From the NCBI RefSeq assembly GCF_002902905.1, contig NZ_CP026124.1:744001-808000 (forward strand): a stretch of 64,000 nt of DNA. Direction: 5' to 3'. The notes under the pieces were generated by a model. It worked only from the letters and a program-made list of their open reading frames with translations, was not told the origin of the DNA and did not search any database. This document shows, one piece after another, positions 28,979 through 38,323 of this stretch. The first letter of the stretch is position 1. Every line of letters begins with the position of its first letter. Source of the stretch: Achromobacter sp. AONIH1. Lineage in GTDB: Bacteria > Pseudomonadota > Gammaproteobacteria > Burkholderiales > Burkholderiaceae_B. The position numbers were made by a program, and so were the translations under genes.

Positions 28979-29860
28979 AAAAAACGCGCCCGCCTCGCGC
29001 AACACCTCGTCGGGGATTTCCTCGGCCAGATAATGCGCGCCCGGCAACGGCCCGCCGTCGACCTGGTCGGCGATGGCGCGCCACAGGGCCAGCACATCGA
29101 AGTTCCGGCCCACCGCGCCGCGCTCGCCCCACAGCGCGCGCACCGGCATGCGCAGGCGCTCGCCGGCGGCTCGGCCCTGGCGGTCATGCTCCAGATCCAC
29201 GGTGGCGGAAGCGCGGTAGTCCTCGCAGATGCCCGTGGCCCAGCCGGGCAGGCGCGCGACGCGCTCGTACTCGGCCATGGCCCGCGCGGAGAAATGCGCC
29301 AGCCCGCCGGGCCGCCCGCCCATGACCGAGCGCAGGTAGAACACCGGATCGCGCTCGATCATGGTCTCCGGCATGGGCGCGGGCTGGATCAGCCAGAACC
29401 AGTGGAAGTACGCCTGCGCGAAGGCGCGGGTGGTGTGCTCGTACATATCCAACGTGGGCGCGATGTCCAGCAGCATCAGGCGCGTGACGGCCGTCGGATG
29501 ATCCAGCCCCAGCCGGTGCGCGACGCGCGCGCCACGGTCATGCGCCAGCACCTCGTAGCGTTCGTGCCCCAGCGCGCGCATCAGCGCCGCCATGTCCTGG
29601 GCCATGACGCGCTTGGAATGCGCGGCGTGGCCAGGCGCGGCCGGCGGCTTGTCGCTGTCGCCATAGCCGCGCAGATCGGCGGCCACGCAGGTGCGATGCC
29701 GCGTCAGTGTCGGCCACAGGCGATGCCAGATGGCGCTGGTCTGGGGATGGCCGTGCAAGAGCAACAGCGGCGGCCCGTCGCCGCCGACGCGGGCGGCGAT
29801 GCGCACGCCATTGACGGCGTGCAGGCGGATCGGAAGGTCGAAGAAATCGCTATCGCTCAT
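28967..29860 (-). CDS. alpha/beta hydrolase, haloacetate dehalogenase-like
   Basis: The 297-residue alpha/beta hydrolase has the oxyanion motif LLHGHPQTSAIW, the nucleophile elbow AHDRGARVAHRL (Asp nucleophile), and DLRGYGDSDKP. An Asp nucleophile in HDRG is typical of epoxide hydrolases and fluoro/haloacetate dehalogenases rather than esterases. The catalytic His is likely in the C-terminal GAHYLAEE. Start at 29860. It runs the same way as the AsnC-type gene 89 bp upstream, which may regulate it. Confidence 0.82.
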   Translation of the reverse strand: MSDSDFFDLPIRLHAVNGVRIAARVGGDGPPLLLLHGHPQTSAIWHRLWPTLTRHRTCVAADLRGYGDSDKPPAAPGHAAHSKRVMAQDMAALMRALGHERYEVLAHDRGARVAHRLGLDHPTAVTRLMLLDIAPTLDMYEHTTRAFAQAYFHWFWLIQPAPMPETMIERDPVFYLRSVMGGRPGGLAHFSARAMAEYERVARLPGWATGICEDYRASATVDLEHDRQGRAAGERLRMPVRALWGERGAVGRNFDVLALWRAIADQVDGGPLPGAHYLAEEIPDEVLREAGAFFGWA

Positions 29861-29949
29861 GGATCGTCCTGTGTCGTTTGCCCCCCGGGAAGACGCCCGC
29901 CGGCCTCGCGGACCGGACGTCCGCCTCATCCCGGCCCTGCGCCGCGCCC

Positions 29950-30915
29950 TCAGTCTTCGGCGCCCAGCAGCGGGCCGGCGCGCACGATGCCGCAGCGCTT
30001 GTGCGCGCGCATCACCACGGCCACATCGCTGTTGAGCACGCCTTCCAGTTCGCCCAGCCGGCGCGTCACCACGTCCCAGAGCTGCGGGCTGTCGCGGCAC
30101 AGCACATGCCAGAACAGCTGCGATGCGCCGCTGGTGCCGAACAGGCAGCGCGTGTTCGGATCGCGCGCCAGGTGCGCGGCCAGCGCATTGACCGCCTGAG
30201 GCCGCACCTGCACGGAAATCACCGCCTCCACCGGAAAGCCCACCAGCGACGGCTCGACTTCCACGCGGAAGCTCAACGCGCGCCGGTCCACCAGGTTTTG
30301 CAGCATGCGGTGGGCGGTGGGCTCGCTGACGCCGACCTGCTCGGCCAGCTCGGCCAGGCTGGCGCGGCCGTCGCGCATCAGATGGCCGGCCAGGCGCTGC
30401 TCGGACTCCGTGAGCGCGGCGGGCGGATTGGACGGCGCAGGCTCGAGCGCGGCGCCAGCCTCGGCCAGGATGCGCCACTGGCCAGCGCGGCGGAAGGGCC
30501 GCAGCACCAGCCGCGCCTCGACATGCTCGACGCCGTCGATGGAAGGCAGCACCCGCGTCACCAAGTCCGGCATGTCGGCCTCGTCGGCCAGCGTCAGCTC
30601 GGCCATCAGGTCGGCCGAGCCGGCCAGCGTCACCGCCAGTTGGCAGCTGTCCAGCGCCGCCAGCCTTTCGGCCACGTCCGGCACCCGCCCGGAACGGCAA
30701 CGCACCCAGGCATGCAGCACTACGCCGCGACCGGTGACCAGCGGGTCGGGCTCGGCGATGACGCGCAGCGCGTCCGCGTCCATCAGGCGCTTCAGGCGCC
30801 GGGCCACCGTGCGCTCGGCGATGCCCGTGGCCGCCCCCAGCTCGCGCCAGGACGCGCGGGGTTCGGCCTGCAGGGCCACCAGGCAGGCCAGATCGGTGTC
30901 ATCGAGTGTTGGCAT
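29950..30915 (-). CDS. double-module Lrp/AsnC family regulator
   Basis: The 321-residue protein contains two Lrp/AsnC units in tandem. The first winged helix is LDDTDLACLVALQAEPRASW to VARRLKRLMDADAL, and the second is LTESEQRLAGHLMRDGRASL to AHRMLQNLVDRRAL. Each is followed by a RAM-like beta domain. Single-module Lrp proteins are about 150 residues, so this is a fused pair. The start is uncertain: the ATG at 30915 or in-frame ATGs at 30945/30951. The divergent MHS transporter at 31034 and the AT-rich gap 30916-31033 suggest it controls that transporter and the amidase. Confidence 0.83.
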   Translation of the reverse strand: MPTLDDTDLACLVALQAEPRASWRELGAATGIAERTVARRLKRLMDADALRVIAEPDPLVTGRGVVLHAWVRCRSGRVPDVAERLAALDSCQLAVTLAGSADLMAELTLADEADMPDLVTRVLPSIDGVEHVEARLVLRPFRRAGQWRILAEAGAALEPAPSNPPAALTESEQRLAGHLMRDGRASLAELAEQVGVSEPTAHRMLQNLVDRRALSFRVEVEPSLVGFPVEAVISVQVRPQAVNALAAHLARDPNTRCLFGTSGASQLFWHVLCRDSPQLWDVVTRRLGELEGVLNSDVAVVMRAHKRCGIVRAGPLLGAED

Positions 30916-31033
30916 TAGGGGCTTACCCTTACTTGACGTGACCATATTCATTAATCTAACGTGGCGGAAATTACCAAATCATAAAAATTAGACGGTCTTT
31001 TTGACCAAAAATAAACACCTGATTGAGGACTTC

Positions 31034-32338
31034 ATGAGCAGCCCCTCCACGACCCTGCACGCCAAGCAGGGGGCCGCCGCCGCGCCCGTGTCGCGCGCCC
31101 GCACCATCCTGGCCGGTAGTGTAGGCAATGCCGTCGAATGGTTCGACTGGACCATCTACGCATCCTTCGCCATCTTCTTCTCCAGCCAGTTCTTCCCCGA
31201 AGGCAACGAGACCACCGCGCTGCTGGCCTCGTTCGGCATCTTCGCGGTCGGCTTCTTCATGCGCCCGGTGGGCGGCTGGCTGCTGGGCATTTTCTCCGAC
31301 CGCTACGGCCGCAAGGCCGCGCTGGGCCTGACCATCCTGATGATGGCCGGCGGCTCGCTGATCATCGCCGTCACTCCCACCTACGCCACCATCGGCCTGG
31401 CCGCCCCGCTGCTGCTGACCGCCGCGCGCCTGCTGCAAGGCCTGTCGCTGGGCGGAGAGTATGCCTCGGCCACGACCTTCCTGGCGGAAATGGCGCCGTC
31501 CAACCGCCGTGGTTTCTATTCCAGCTTCGTGTTCTTCAGCGCCGCCGTCGGCATCCTGGCCGCGTCCGCCGTGGGCTGGGCGCTGACGTCCACCCTGACC
31601 AAGCCCGAGATGGCCGCCTGGGGCTGGCGCATTCCGTTCCTGCTGGGCGCGCTGGGCGGCCTGGCCGGCCTGTGGATCCGCCGCTCCATCCCGGAGACCG
31701 AAGCCTTCTCGCACAGCAAGAAGGCCGGCGTGGAAAAGCAGCCGCTGCGCACCCTGCTGCGCGAGCATCCGGTGGAAGTGCTGCGCATCGTCGGCTTCTC
31801 CATCCTGACGACCTTCGCGTTCTACATCTTCGTGGCCTACGTGCCCACCTACGCCATCCGCCAGGTGCACGCCGATCCGAAGACCGCCTTCGCCGCCAAC
31901 ACCGTCGCGCTGATCGTCTTCATGCTGGTGCAGCCGCTGTTCGGCGCGCTGTCGGACCGCATCGGCCGCAAGCCGCAGCTGATCGTGTTCGCCGCCGGCT
32001 ACCTGATCTTCTTCTACCCGCTGATGACCACGCTGGGCCCGTCCTTCGGCTCGATCCTGGCGGTGGAACTGTTCGGCCTGGTGCTCTACGCCATGTACAC
32101 GTCCATCGCGCCGGCCATCATGTCCGAGCAGTTCCCCACCAGCGTGCGCGCCGTCGGCATCGGCACGCCCTACAACCTGGTCGTGGCGCTGCTGGGCGGC
32201 ACCACGCCCTACCTGCTGACCTGGCTGCAAAGCCAGGGCATGGAACGCTGGTTCTTCTACTACGTGCTAGCCGGCGCCGTGATCACCCTGATCACCTTCA
32301 TCCGCATGCCCGAGACGGTCGGCCAGAAGCTCCGCTAA
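31034..32338 (+). CDS. MHS-family (ProP/KgtP-like) MFS transporter
   Basis: The 434-residue protein has twelve predicted membrane segments. It carries the metabolite:H+ symporter signature GNAVEWFDWTIYASFA near residues 31-46 and the MFS loop GIFSDRYGRKAAL. Substrates of this group are organic acids and betaines. The ATG at 31034 follows GAGGA. The amidase gene 90 bp downstream suggests import of an amide or its product. Confidence 0.9.
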   Translation: MSSPSTTLHAKQGAAAAPVSRARTILAGSVGNAVEWFDWTIYASFAIFFSSQFFPEGNETTALLASFGIFAVGFFMRPVGGWLLGIFSDRYGRKAALGLTILMMAGGSLIIAVTPTYATIGLAAPLLLTAARLLQGLSLGGEYASATTFLAEMAPSNRRGFYSSFVFFSAAVGILAASAVGWALTSTLTKPEMAAWGWRIPFLLGALGGLAGLWIRRSIPETEAFSHSKKAGVEKQPLRTLLREHPVEVLRIVGFSILTTFAFYIFVAYVPTYAIRQVHADPKTAFAANTVALIVFMLVQPLFGALSDRIGRKPQLIVFAAGYLIFFYPLMTTLGPSFGSILAVELFGLVLYAMYTSIAPAIMSEQFPTSVRAVGIGTPYNLVVALLGGTTPYLLTWLQSQGMERWFFYYVLAGAVITLITFIRMPETVGQKLR

Positions 32339-32428
32339 GGCCCGCCCGACGCCGCCCTCCGCGCGGCGCGTCCCCGCGCTTTCCGGCACCGCCAGGTCCG
32401 GAAAGCCGTTTCATTTTCAGGAAGCCCC

Positions 32429-33856
32429 ATGTCCGCACCCGATACCGCCCTGCACTTCCAAGACGCCCTCGGCATCGGCCGCGCCATCCGTCAGGGAACG
32501 CTGACGTCGCGCCAGGCCGCCACGCATTTCCTGGACCGCATCGAGCGCGCCGGCGCGCTCAACGCGTACAGCGTGGTCACGGCCGAGCGCGCGCTGGCGC
32601 AGGCGGACGCCGCCGACCGGCTGCTGGCCGCCGGCATCGTGCTGGGCCCGCTGCACGGCGTGCCGGTGGCGGTGAAGGACAGCGTGCAATGGGAAGGCAC
32701 CGAAGCCACGCTGGGCTCGCAGGCGCGCGCCGGCCAGATCAGCGCCGGCACCGCCCAGGCGCTGCGCGCGCTGGCCGCGCACGGCATGGTGATCCTGGGC
32801 AAGACGCGCATGACCGAATTCGCGTTCGGGCTGTCCGGCCAGAACGGCACGCAAGGCACCGCACGCAACCCCTGGGACGCCGTTCAGGCCCGCGCGCCGG
32901 GCGGCTCGTCCAGCGGCGCGGCCGTGGCCGTGGCCGCGGGGCTGGCGCCGATCGCGCTGGGCGGCGACACCGGCGGCTCCGTGCGCGCGCCGGCGGCGCT
33001 GAACGGCCTGGTCGGCTACAAGCCGTCGACCGGCCTGATCAGCCGCGCCGGCAGCCTGCCGCTGTCGGACACGCTGGACGTGCTCGGCCCCATCGCCCGC
33101 AATGTCGCCGACGCGCGCGCGCTGGCCGTGCTGCTGTCCGGCCCCGACGTCGACGACGCCGCCACGCTGGCGCTGCCCCCGGGCTGCGTGACCGCGCTGC
33201 GCCATCTCGAAACGCGCGCCCCCGGCCCGCTGGCCGTGCTGGCGCCGGAGGCCTGGCCCGCCGCGCTGGGCGAGGCCAGCCTCGCGCTGTGGCGCCACAC
33301 GCTGGACCAGCTGGCCGCCGCCGGCCACACGCCCCAAACCTGGACGCCCCCGCCCGGCCTGTCCTTCGACCGCATGGCCGAGGACAACTCGCTGGTGCTG
33401 GCCTACGAGGCCTACCGCTACTACGGCGCGCTGGCCGAAGACCCCGCCCAACCGCTCTGGACCGTGGTGCGCTCGCGCATCGCGGCCGGCGGCCGCATCC
33501 GCCAGGCCGACTACGAGGCCGCCCTGCAACGCCGCGACGCCGACATAGCCGCCTACGCCCGCGCCATGCAGGGCCACGACGCGCTGCTCATGCCCGCCTG
33601 CGACCAGGCCGCTCAACCGCTGGACGCCGCCGACCTGCGCCACGCCGGCCTGGGCAAGCTGCTGCGCCCGGCCAACTTTCTGGGCGCTGCGGCGATTTCG
33701 CTGCCTGCGGGGTTTGATGGGGAGGGGATGCCGATCGGGGTGCAGCTGCTGGCGCCGGCGGGGGAGGATGCAGCGTTGATGGATTGCGCGGCGGCGGTGG
33801 AGGGGGTGTTGGGGGTGGAGGTCAGGCGGCCGGAGGTGGGGGCTTGGGGGTTGTAG
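32429..33856 (+). CDS. amidase (amidase signature family)
   Basis: The 475-residue enzyme shows the Ser-cisSer-Lys amidase machinery: Lys in GVPVAVKDSVQW, the glycine/serine-rich GGSSSGAAVAVAAG, and the nucleophile region GGDTGGSVRAPAALNG. It is a cytoplasmic amide hydrolase of unknown substrate, unlikely to be GatA because no gatB/gatC are near. The last 150 bp are unusually G-rich. Its stop is about 80 bp from the distal end of the CRISPR array. Confidence 0.88.
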   Translation: MSAPDTALHFQDALGIGRAIRQGTLTSRQAATHFLDRIERAGALNAYSVVTAERALAQADAADRLLAAGIVLGPLHGVPVAVKDSVQWEGTEATLGSQARAGQISAGTAQALRALAAHGMVILGKTRMTEFAFGLSGQNGTQGTARNPWDAVQARAPGGSSSGAAVAVAAGLAPIALGGDTGGSVRAPAALNGLVGYKPSTGLISRAGSLPLSDTLDVLGPIARNVADARALAVLLSGPDVDDAATLALPPGCVTALRHLETRAPGPLAVLAPEAWPAALGEASLALWRHTLDQLAAAGHTPQTWTPPPGLSFDRMAEDNSLVLAYEAYRYYGALAEDPAQPLWTVVRSRIAAGGRIRQADYEAALQRRDADIAAYARAMQGHDALLMPACDQAAQPLDAADLRHAGLGKLLRPANFLGAAAISLPAGFDGEGMPIGVQLLAPAGEDAALMDCAAAVEGVLGVEVRRPEVGAWGL

Positions 33857-33938
33857 GGACCAGGGAGGGCAGGCGGCGAGGTTGTGGTGTTTGGGCGACT
33901 GCGAACTTGCCGCTCAAGGTGGCGCTGGATTCGGTTTT

Positions 33939-36540
33939 TTTCAACACTGCCTGTACGGCAGAGAACCCACGCCGCGCTGGCAAGCGCCCCTGTGGCCCTT
34001 CTAAGCTGCCTGTACGGCAGCGAACGATGCGAATAGCCATGCCGGCATGTTGCCGATTTTCTAAGCTGCCTGGAACCTTCACGCGCGCGCGAAGAACCCC
34101 GGCAGGATTTTCTAAGCTGCCTGTGCGGCAGCGAACGGAAATCTACGGCGGCCGCGAATACGGCGACTTTTCTAAGCTGCTTGTGCGGCAGCGAACCCGG
34201 CATCGTGTAGATTGCACATCATCGTGTATTTCTAAGCTGCCTGTACGGCAGCGAACAGTTGCAGGCGGCCAAGACTCCTCAGCAAGCTTTTCTAAGCTGC
34301 CTGTGCGGCAGCGAACCGTGAGCGATTGAAGCCCGAAGGGGCGAGACTTTTCTAAGCTGCCTGTGCGGCAGCGAACAAGAAGCCAACGCAGGCCCAACAG
34401 CGACGCTTTTTCTAAGCTGCCTGTGCGGCAGCGAACGAGCAGCCGGCCGCCTGTGCGATCTCCTTCATTTTCTAAGCTGCCTGTGCGGCAGCGAACCCTA
34501 CGGCTGGCTGTACATGGAGAGCCGAGAATTTCTAAGCTGCCTGTGCGGCAGCGAACGGCGTTCTGGTTCAGCGTGCGCGTGGGCTCTTTTTCTAAGCTGC
34601 CTGTGCGGCAGCGAACACCGTCATGGTGTCGATGATGTGGGTTGCGATTTTCTAAGCTGCCTGTGCGGCAGCGAACCGCATCCCGAATCCTGAAAGAAGC
34701 GGCAGCACTTTCTAAGCTGCCTGTGCGGCAGCGAACTTGCGGCCGGTCGTGATCGGCGCTCGCGGCTTTTTCTAAGCTGCCTGTGCGGCAGCGAACCGCG
34801 TTCTGGTTCAGCGTGCGCGTGGGCTCCTTTTCTAAGCTGCCTGTGCGGCAGCGAACCTTGCCCTTGAGGCGCACGCCGAAGTAGGCCATTTCTAAGCTGC
34901 CTGTGCGGCAGCGAACATCGCTGGCCTGTGGGACCGCTGGCGCGATGATTTCTAAGCTGCCTGTGCGGCAGCGAACGCCAGCATGTCCCAGAAGCGCTTT
35001 TGCTCGGCTTTCTAAGCTGCCTGTGCGGCAGCGAACACAAAGTTGCATTACTACCGAACTCAAGCTGATTTCTAAGCTGCCTGTGCGGCAGCGAACACTC
35101 GCCAGCAATACGGCAACATGCTGTCGCTTTTCTAAGCTGCCTGTGCGGCAGCGAACCCCATGACCAGCATCGCACGGGAGCTGCTGGATTTCTAAGCTGC
35201 CTGTGCGGCAGCGAACATGCCGCTCGTCTTGAGACGCTGCTCGATAACTTTCTAAGCTGCCTGTGCGGCAGCGAACGATTGCAGCCTCTCAGCAGCAGGA
35301 GGGGTGATTTTCTAAGCTGCCTGTGCGGCAGCGAACTTGCGACATAGGCCAACCCGAAAATAGGCGTTTTTCTAAGCTGCCTGTGCGGCAGCGAACCTCC
35401 CCGGCTACAGAGCTGGCCTGGGGCGCGGCTTTCTAAGCTGCCTGTGCGGCAGCGAACTGATCGACGCATCACGCTTGCCGGATTGGTTCTTTCTAAGCTG
35501 CCTGTGCGGCAGCGAACGTCCGGGCCCAGCCTGACGAGCTGGCCGTTTTTTTCTAAGCTGCCTGTGCGGCAGCGAACTCGAGAAGGCTTGGCGCGGCCGC
35601 GCTGTCGATTTTCTAAGCTGCCTGTGCGGCAGCGAACGCGTTCATCACGACGCAGAGCGATGGTGTTCCTTTCTAAGCTGCCTGTGCGGCAGCGAACCTC
35701 TCGGTATTCCACGTCATTTCCTTTCTGCTTTTCTAAGCTGCCTGTGCGGCAGCGAACACCGAAGACGCGCAACTCAGTGCAGACGGATTTTTCTAAGCTG
35801 CCTGTGCGGCAGCGAACGCCGACGCGGTCGTCGGTGGCCCACGCCATGCTTTCTAAGCTGCCTGTGCGGCAGCGAACGCTGCGTGCGACTCCGGTCCCCG
35901 TGTCGCTTCTTTCTAAGCTGCCTGTGCGGCAGCGAACATTGCACAGGCGAGCTGCTGGGCTCCCACGGTTTTCTAAGCTGCCTGTGCGGCAGCGAACGCA
36001 TTGAAGGAATGCCGTTTTCGTTCGTCAACTTTTCTAAGCTGCCTGTGCGGCAGCGAACCAGGATGACCTTTTTGCCGTACTGCACGTACATTTCTAAGCT
36101 GCCTGTGCGGCAGCGAACGTATCCGGATGCGCCACCGCCCGATCCGTACATTTTCTAAGCTGCCTGTGCGGCAGCGAACTGGCGTTCTGCGCGCTTGGCG
36201 TGCGCTGGTATTTTCTAAGCTGCCTGTGCGGCAGCGAACGGTGGATCCGGCCTTCGCTGCCGGCCGGATGCATTTCTAAGCTGCCTGTGCGGCAGCGAAC
36301 GTGCCCAAGCATGGAGCGCGGCATGACTCAACTTTCTAAGCTGCCTGTGCGGCAGCGAACGAGTTGCCGCGCCTGCTTGAGCTTGCATGCAATTTCTAAG
36401 CTGCCTGTGCGGCAGCGAACGATGATCCAGCGGTGGAGAAGCGCCAGGAAAATTTCTAAGCTGCCTGTGCGGCAGCGAACCTGGATGGCCGCTTCGTGCT
36501 GGCCTACCTGGATTTCTAAGCTGCCTGTGCGGCAGCGAAC
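33939..36540 (-). CRISPR. type I-F CRISPR array, 44 repeats, 43 spacers
   Basis: A 28-bp repeat recurs every 60 bp. In crRNA sense (minus strand) it begins GTTCG, forms the hairpin CTGCC-GCACA-GGCAG and ends CTTAGAAA, the classic I-F repeat cleaved by Cas6f. Spacers are 32 bp, with four of 33 bp near the leader side and one of 31 bp at the far end. The leader is at the right (36541 on). The left end is degenerate: the repeat at 33939-33966 has five changes, and the one at 34058-34076 has lost 9 nt including one arm of the hairpin. Single-base variants lie at 33998, 34169 and 34229. Spacers 34557-34588 and 34797-34828 are almost identical. Open frames across the array are repeat translations, not genes. 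Confidence 0.99.
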
Positions 36541-36670
36541 TATGGCCAAAAACCACTAACCCATTGATTTTTAAAGAAACAACGTTCAAAACCTCACCAA
36601 CACCCAAATTCCGGGCACATTCCTAACCCATTGATTTTTCAGACCTTCCAATCGCGCCCAAAAAAAGGGT
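36541..36670 (-). promoter_or_regulatory. CRISPR leader with two IHF sites
   Basis: The gap between cas6f and the first repeat is AT-rich and contains two identical 13-bp matches to the IHF consensus WATCARNNNNTTR (AATCAATGGGTTA on the minus strand) at 36557-36569 and 36624-36636, 67 bp apart. IHF bends I-F leaders to guide Cas1-Cas2/3 spacer integration. New spacers should enter at 36540. Confidence 0.85.
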
Positions 36671-37237
36671 TCAAAACCACGGCACCGTACCGCCCTGGCT
36701 CAAGCCATAGGAATTGAACCCTTTACCAGCCCCGCCCTCCTCCCCGCGCTCCTGAGCAATGAACAGGCAGAACGGCTGCCTGGTGCTGGCGCTGTTCAGA
36801 CGGACGAAGGGCAATTCGACCTGACGCTCGACGCTATCGGGAATGGCTGCGGCTGCCTGGTCCGCCGTTTCTCCCTTGCGACGCATGCGGCGACGGCGCA
36901 GGCGTTCCGCGCTGGTCTTGAACTGACGGCGCTGCACCACGTAGCGCGGCGCGTCGGATGGCGCAGGTGCCAAGTCAGTCAGCCGAACGTGATCCCGCAT
37001 GCCCTGCAGCCATGCCAAGGCCATCAGGTCCTGAAGCGCATCGGGATCGCCGTGCAACCTCAGCACCGAGCCCATGGTGCGCGGCCGCAATCGGTATTGG
37101 GGAAAGCTGACCCCGATGCTTGCCGATTGCAGCTGCACCAAGGCCCGATGCAGCTTGGCCACCAACGCCCCCAGCAGATGCGCGTGGCTGAACTCCGGAT
37201 CGGGCAGCAAGGTGATGTCTATATAGTGGGTCGTCAT
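36671..37237 (-). CDS. cas6f: CRISPR endoribonuclease Cas6f (Csy4)
   Basis: The 188-residue enzyme cuts pre-crRNA at the base of the repeat hairpin and stays bound to it. The N-terminal HYIDITLLPDPEF and the catalytic His30 in KLHRAL match Csy4, and an arginine-rich helix (RLRRRRMRRKG, about residues 112-122) would sit in the RNA major groove. It is the last gene of csy1-csy2-csy3-cas6f, 5 bp after csy3, and directly borders the leader. Confidence 0.96.
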   Translation of the reverse strand: MTTHYIDITLLPDPEFSHAHLLGALVAKLHRALVQLQSASIGVSFPQYRLRPRTMGSVLRLHGDPDALQDLMALAWLQGMRDHVRLTDLAPAPSDAPRYVVQRRQFKTSAERLRRRRMRRKGETADQAAAAIPDSVERQVELPFVRLNSASTRQPFCLFIAQERGEEGGAGKGFNSYGLSQGGTVPWF

Positions 37238-37242
37238 GGCGG

Positions 37243-38268
37243 TCAGCTCGCGTCGCCGAACACGCCGCCGCGGATCAAGACCGCCATCACGAAATGCTGT
37301 TGCTCGGTCGGCGGCGCCTTGTCCTTGAGCAGCCAGTCGTCCAGCAGGGTATAGAAGTCCTGCTTCTGCTTGGGCTGGCGATAGGCCTTACCTTGCGTGG
37401 TGACCGAACCGTAGGGTTCCACAGCGATTGGCCCCAGATCGTGCGCGCCTTCGTACCAGGTATCGATAGTGCGCAAGGCATTGCCGATCTTCTGGGAATG
37501 GATGGCGGCGATCTCCTGACCTTTCTCGCCGATCTGGTAGAGCGTCTTGCTCTTGTCGCCGCGTCCGCGATCCAGGATCAGTTCCTGGGACGGAAACACC
37601 TCCTGCCCCGCACCCACCCGCAAGAACGCCGTGACCTGCAGCAGCACATGACCGCCTGCCAAACCCTCAGCGATCACAGAACCCAATGACTTCACCTCAT
37701 CACTCAACGCATCAAGCGCGCGCAGATTCTGCGCCAGGGCATCGAAGCGCCATTGCTGGTCAGCCTTGCCGTCCTTGAGCCGCGCCACATCCACGCGCAC
37801 ATGTTCCGCACCGACCCGGTTGCGCCACAGGAAGCGGCCATTGGCCAGGTTGGCCGCATAGCGGTTGGCCAATTCGGCATAGCCGTGCTCCGCGACGTAG
37901 GACTGCACGGTCTGCAAGAGTTTCGCCTGATATTCCGCGCTGTTGCATGCGGACGGCGTGCCCGTGCCGGGCAGCACGCGCAGCGTGAATTGCACCTTGA
38001 GCGTGTCGGCATCCGCAGGCAGGGTCGCCACGTCCACGGTTTGCAGGTTGGGGTTCTCTATCGCGGCGTCGAGCTTGGCGGGATCCTGGTCCTTGGCCTT
38101 GAGGCGGTTGGAGATGGTGCCGCGCACGGATTTCTCGCGCAGCCGAACGGGCGGCCACGATGCGGATTTCGCCAGATCCTCCCAGTTGCCAGCATGGAAG
38201 ACGGCATCGGAGGGATCCAGCTTGCGTTCAAAGGCCAGTACGGAGGCGGTCTTGAGTGCGTTCGACAT
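37243..38268 (-). CDS. csy3: type I-F backbone protein Cas7f (Csy3)
   Basis: The 341-residue protein is the Cas7 backbone subunit. In known I-F complexes six copies coat the crRNA spacer and every sixth base is flipped out. The N-terminal ASVLAFERKLDPSDAVF and TISNRLKAKDQDPAKL segments are family features, and length is normal. It is co-directional with csy2 upstream (55-bp gap) and cas6f downstream. Confidence 0.96.
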   Translation of the reverse strand: MSNALKTASVLAFERKLDPSDAVFHAGNWEDLAKSASWPPVRLREKSVRGTISNRLKAKDQDPAKLDAAIENPNLQTVDVATLPADADTLKVQFTLRVLPGTGTPSACNSAEYQAKLLQTVQSYVAEHGYAELANRYAANLANGRFLWRNRVGAEHVRVDVARLKDGKADQQWRFDALAQNLRALDALSDEVKSLGSVIAEGLAGGHVLLQVTAFLRVGAGQEVFPSQELILDRGRGDKSKTLYQIGEKGQEIAAIHSQKIGNALRTIDTWYEGAHDLGPIAVEPYGSVTTQGKAYRQPKQKQDFYTLLDDWLLKDKAPPTEQQHFVMAVLIRGGVFGDAS

Positions 38269-38323
38269 GATGATTCAATCCTTGTAAATGGCGTATTCAA
38301 ATCAACGGGACGAGCGGCGACGC

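Noticed and set aside
34143..36607. Long open frames through the CRISPR array encoding repeats of VRCRTGSLE or SKLPVRQRT
   Set aside because: They are translations of the 28-bp CRISPR repeat; the 60-bp unit is a multiple of three, which keeps frames open.
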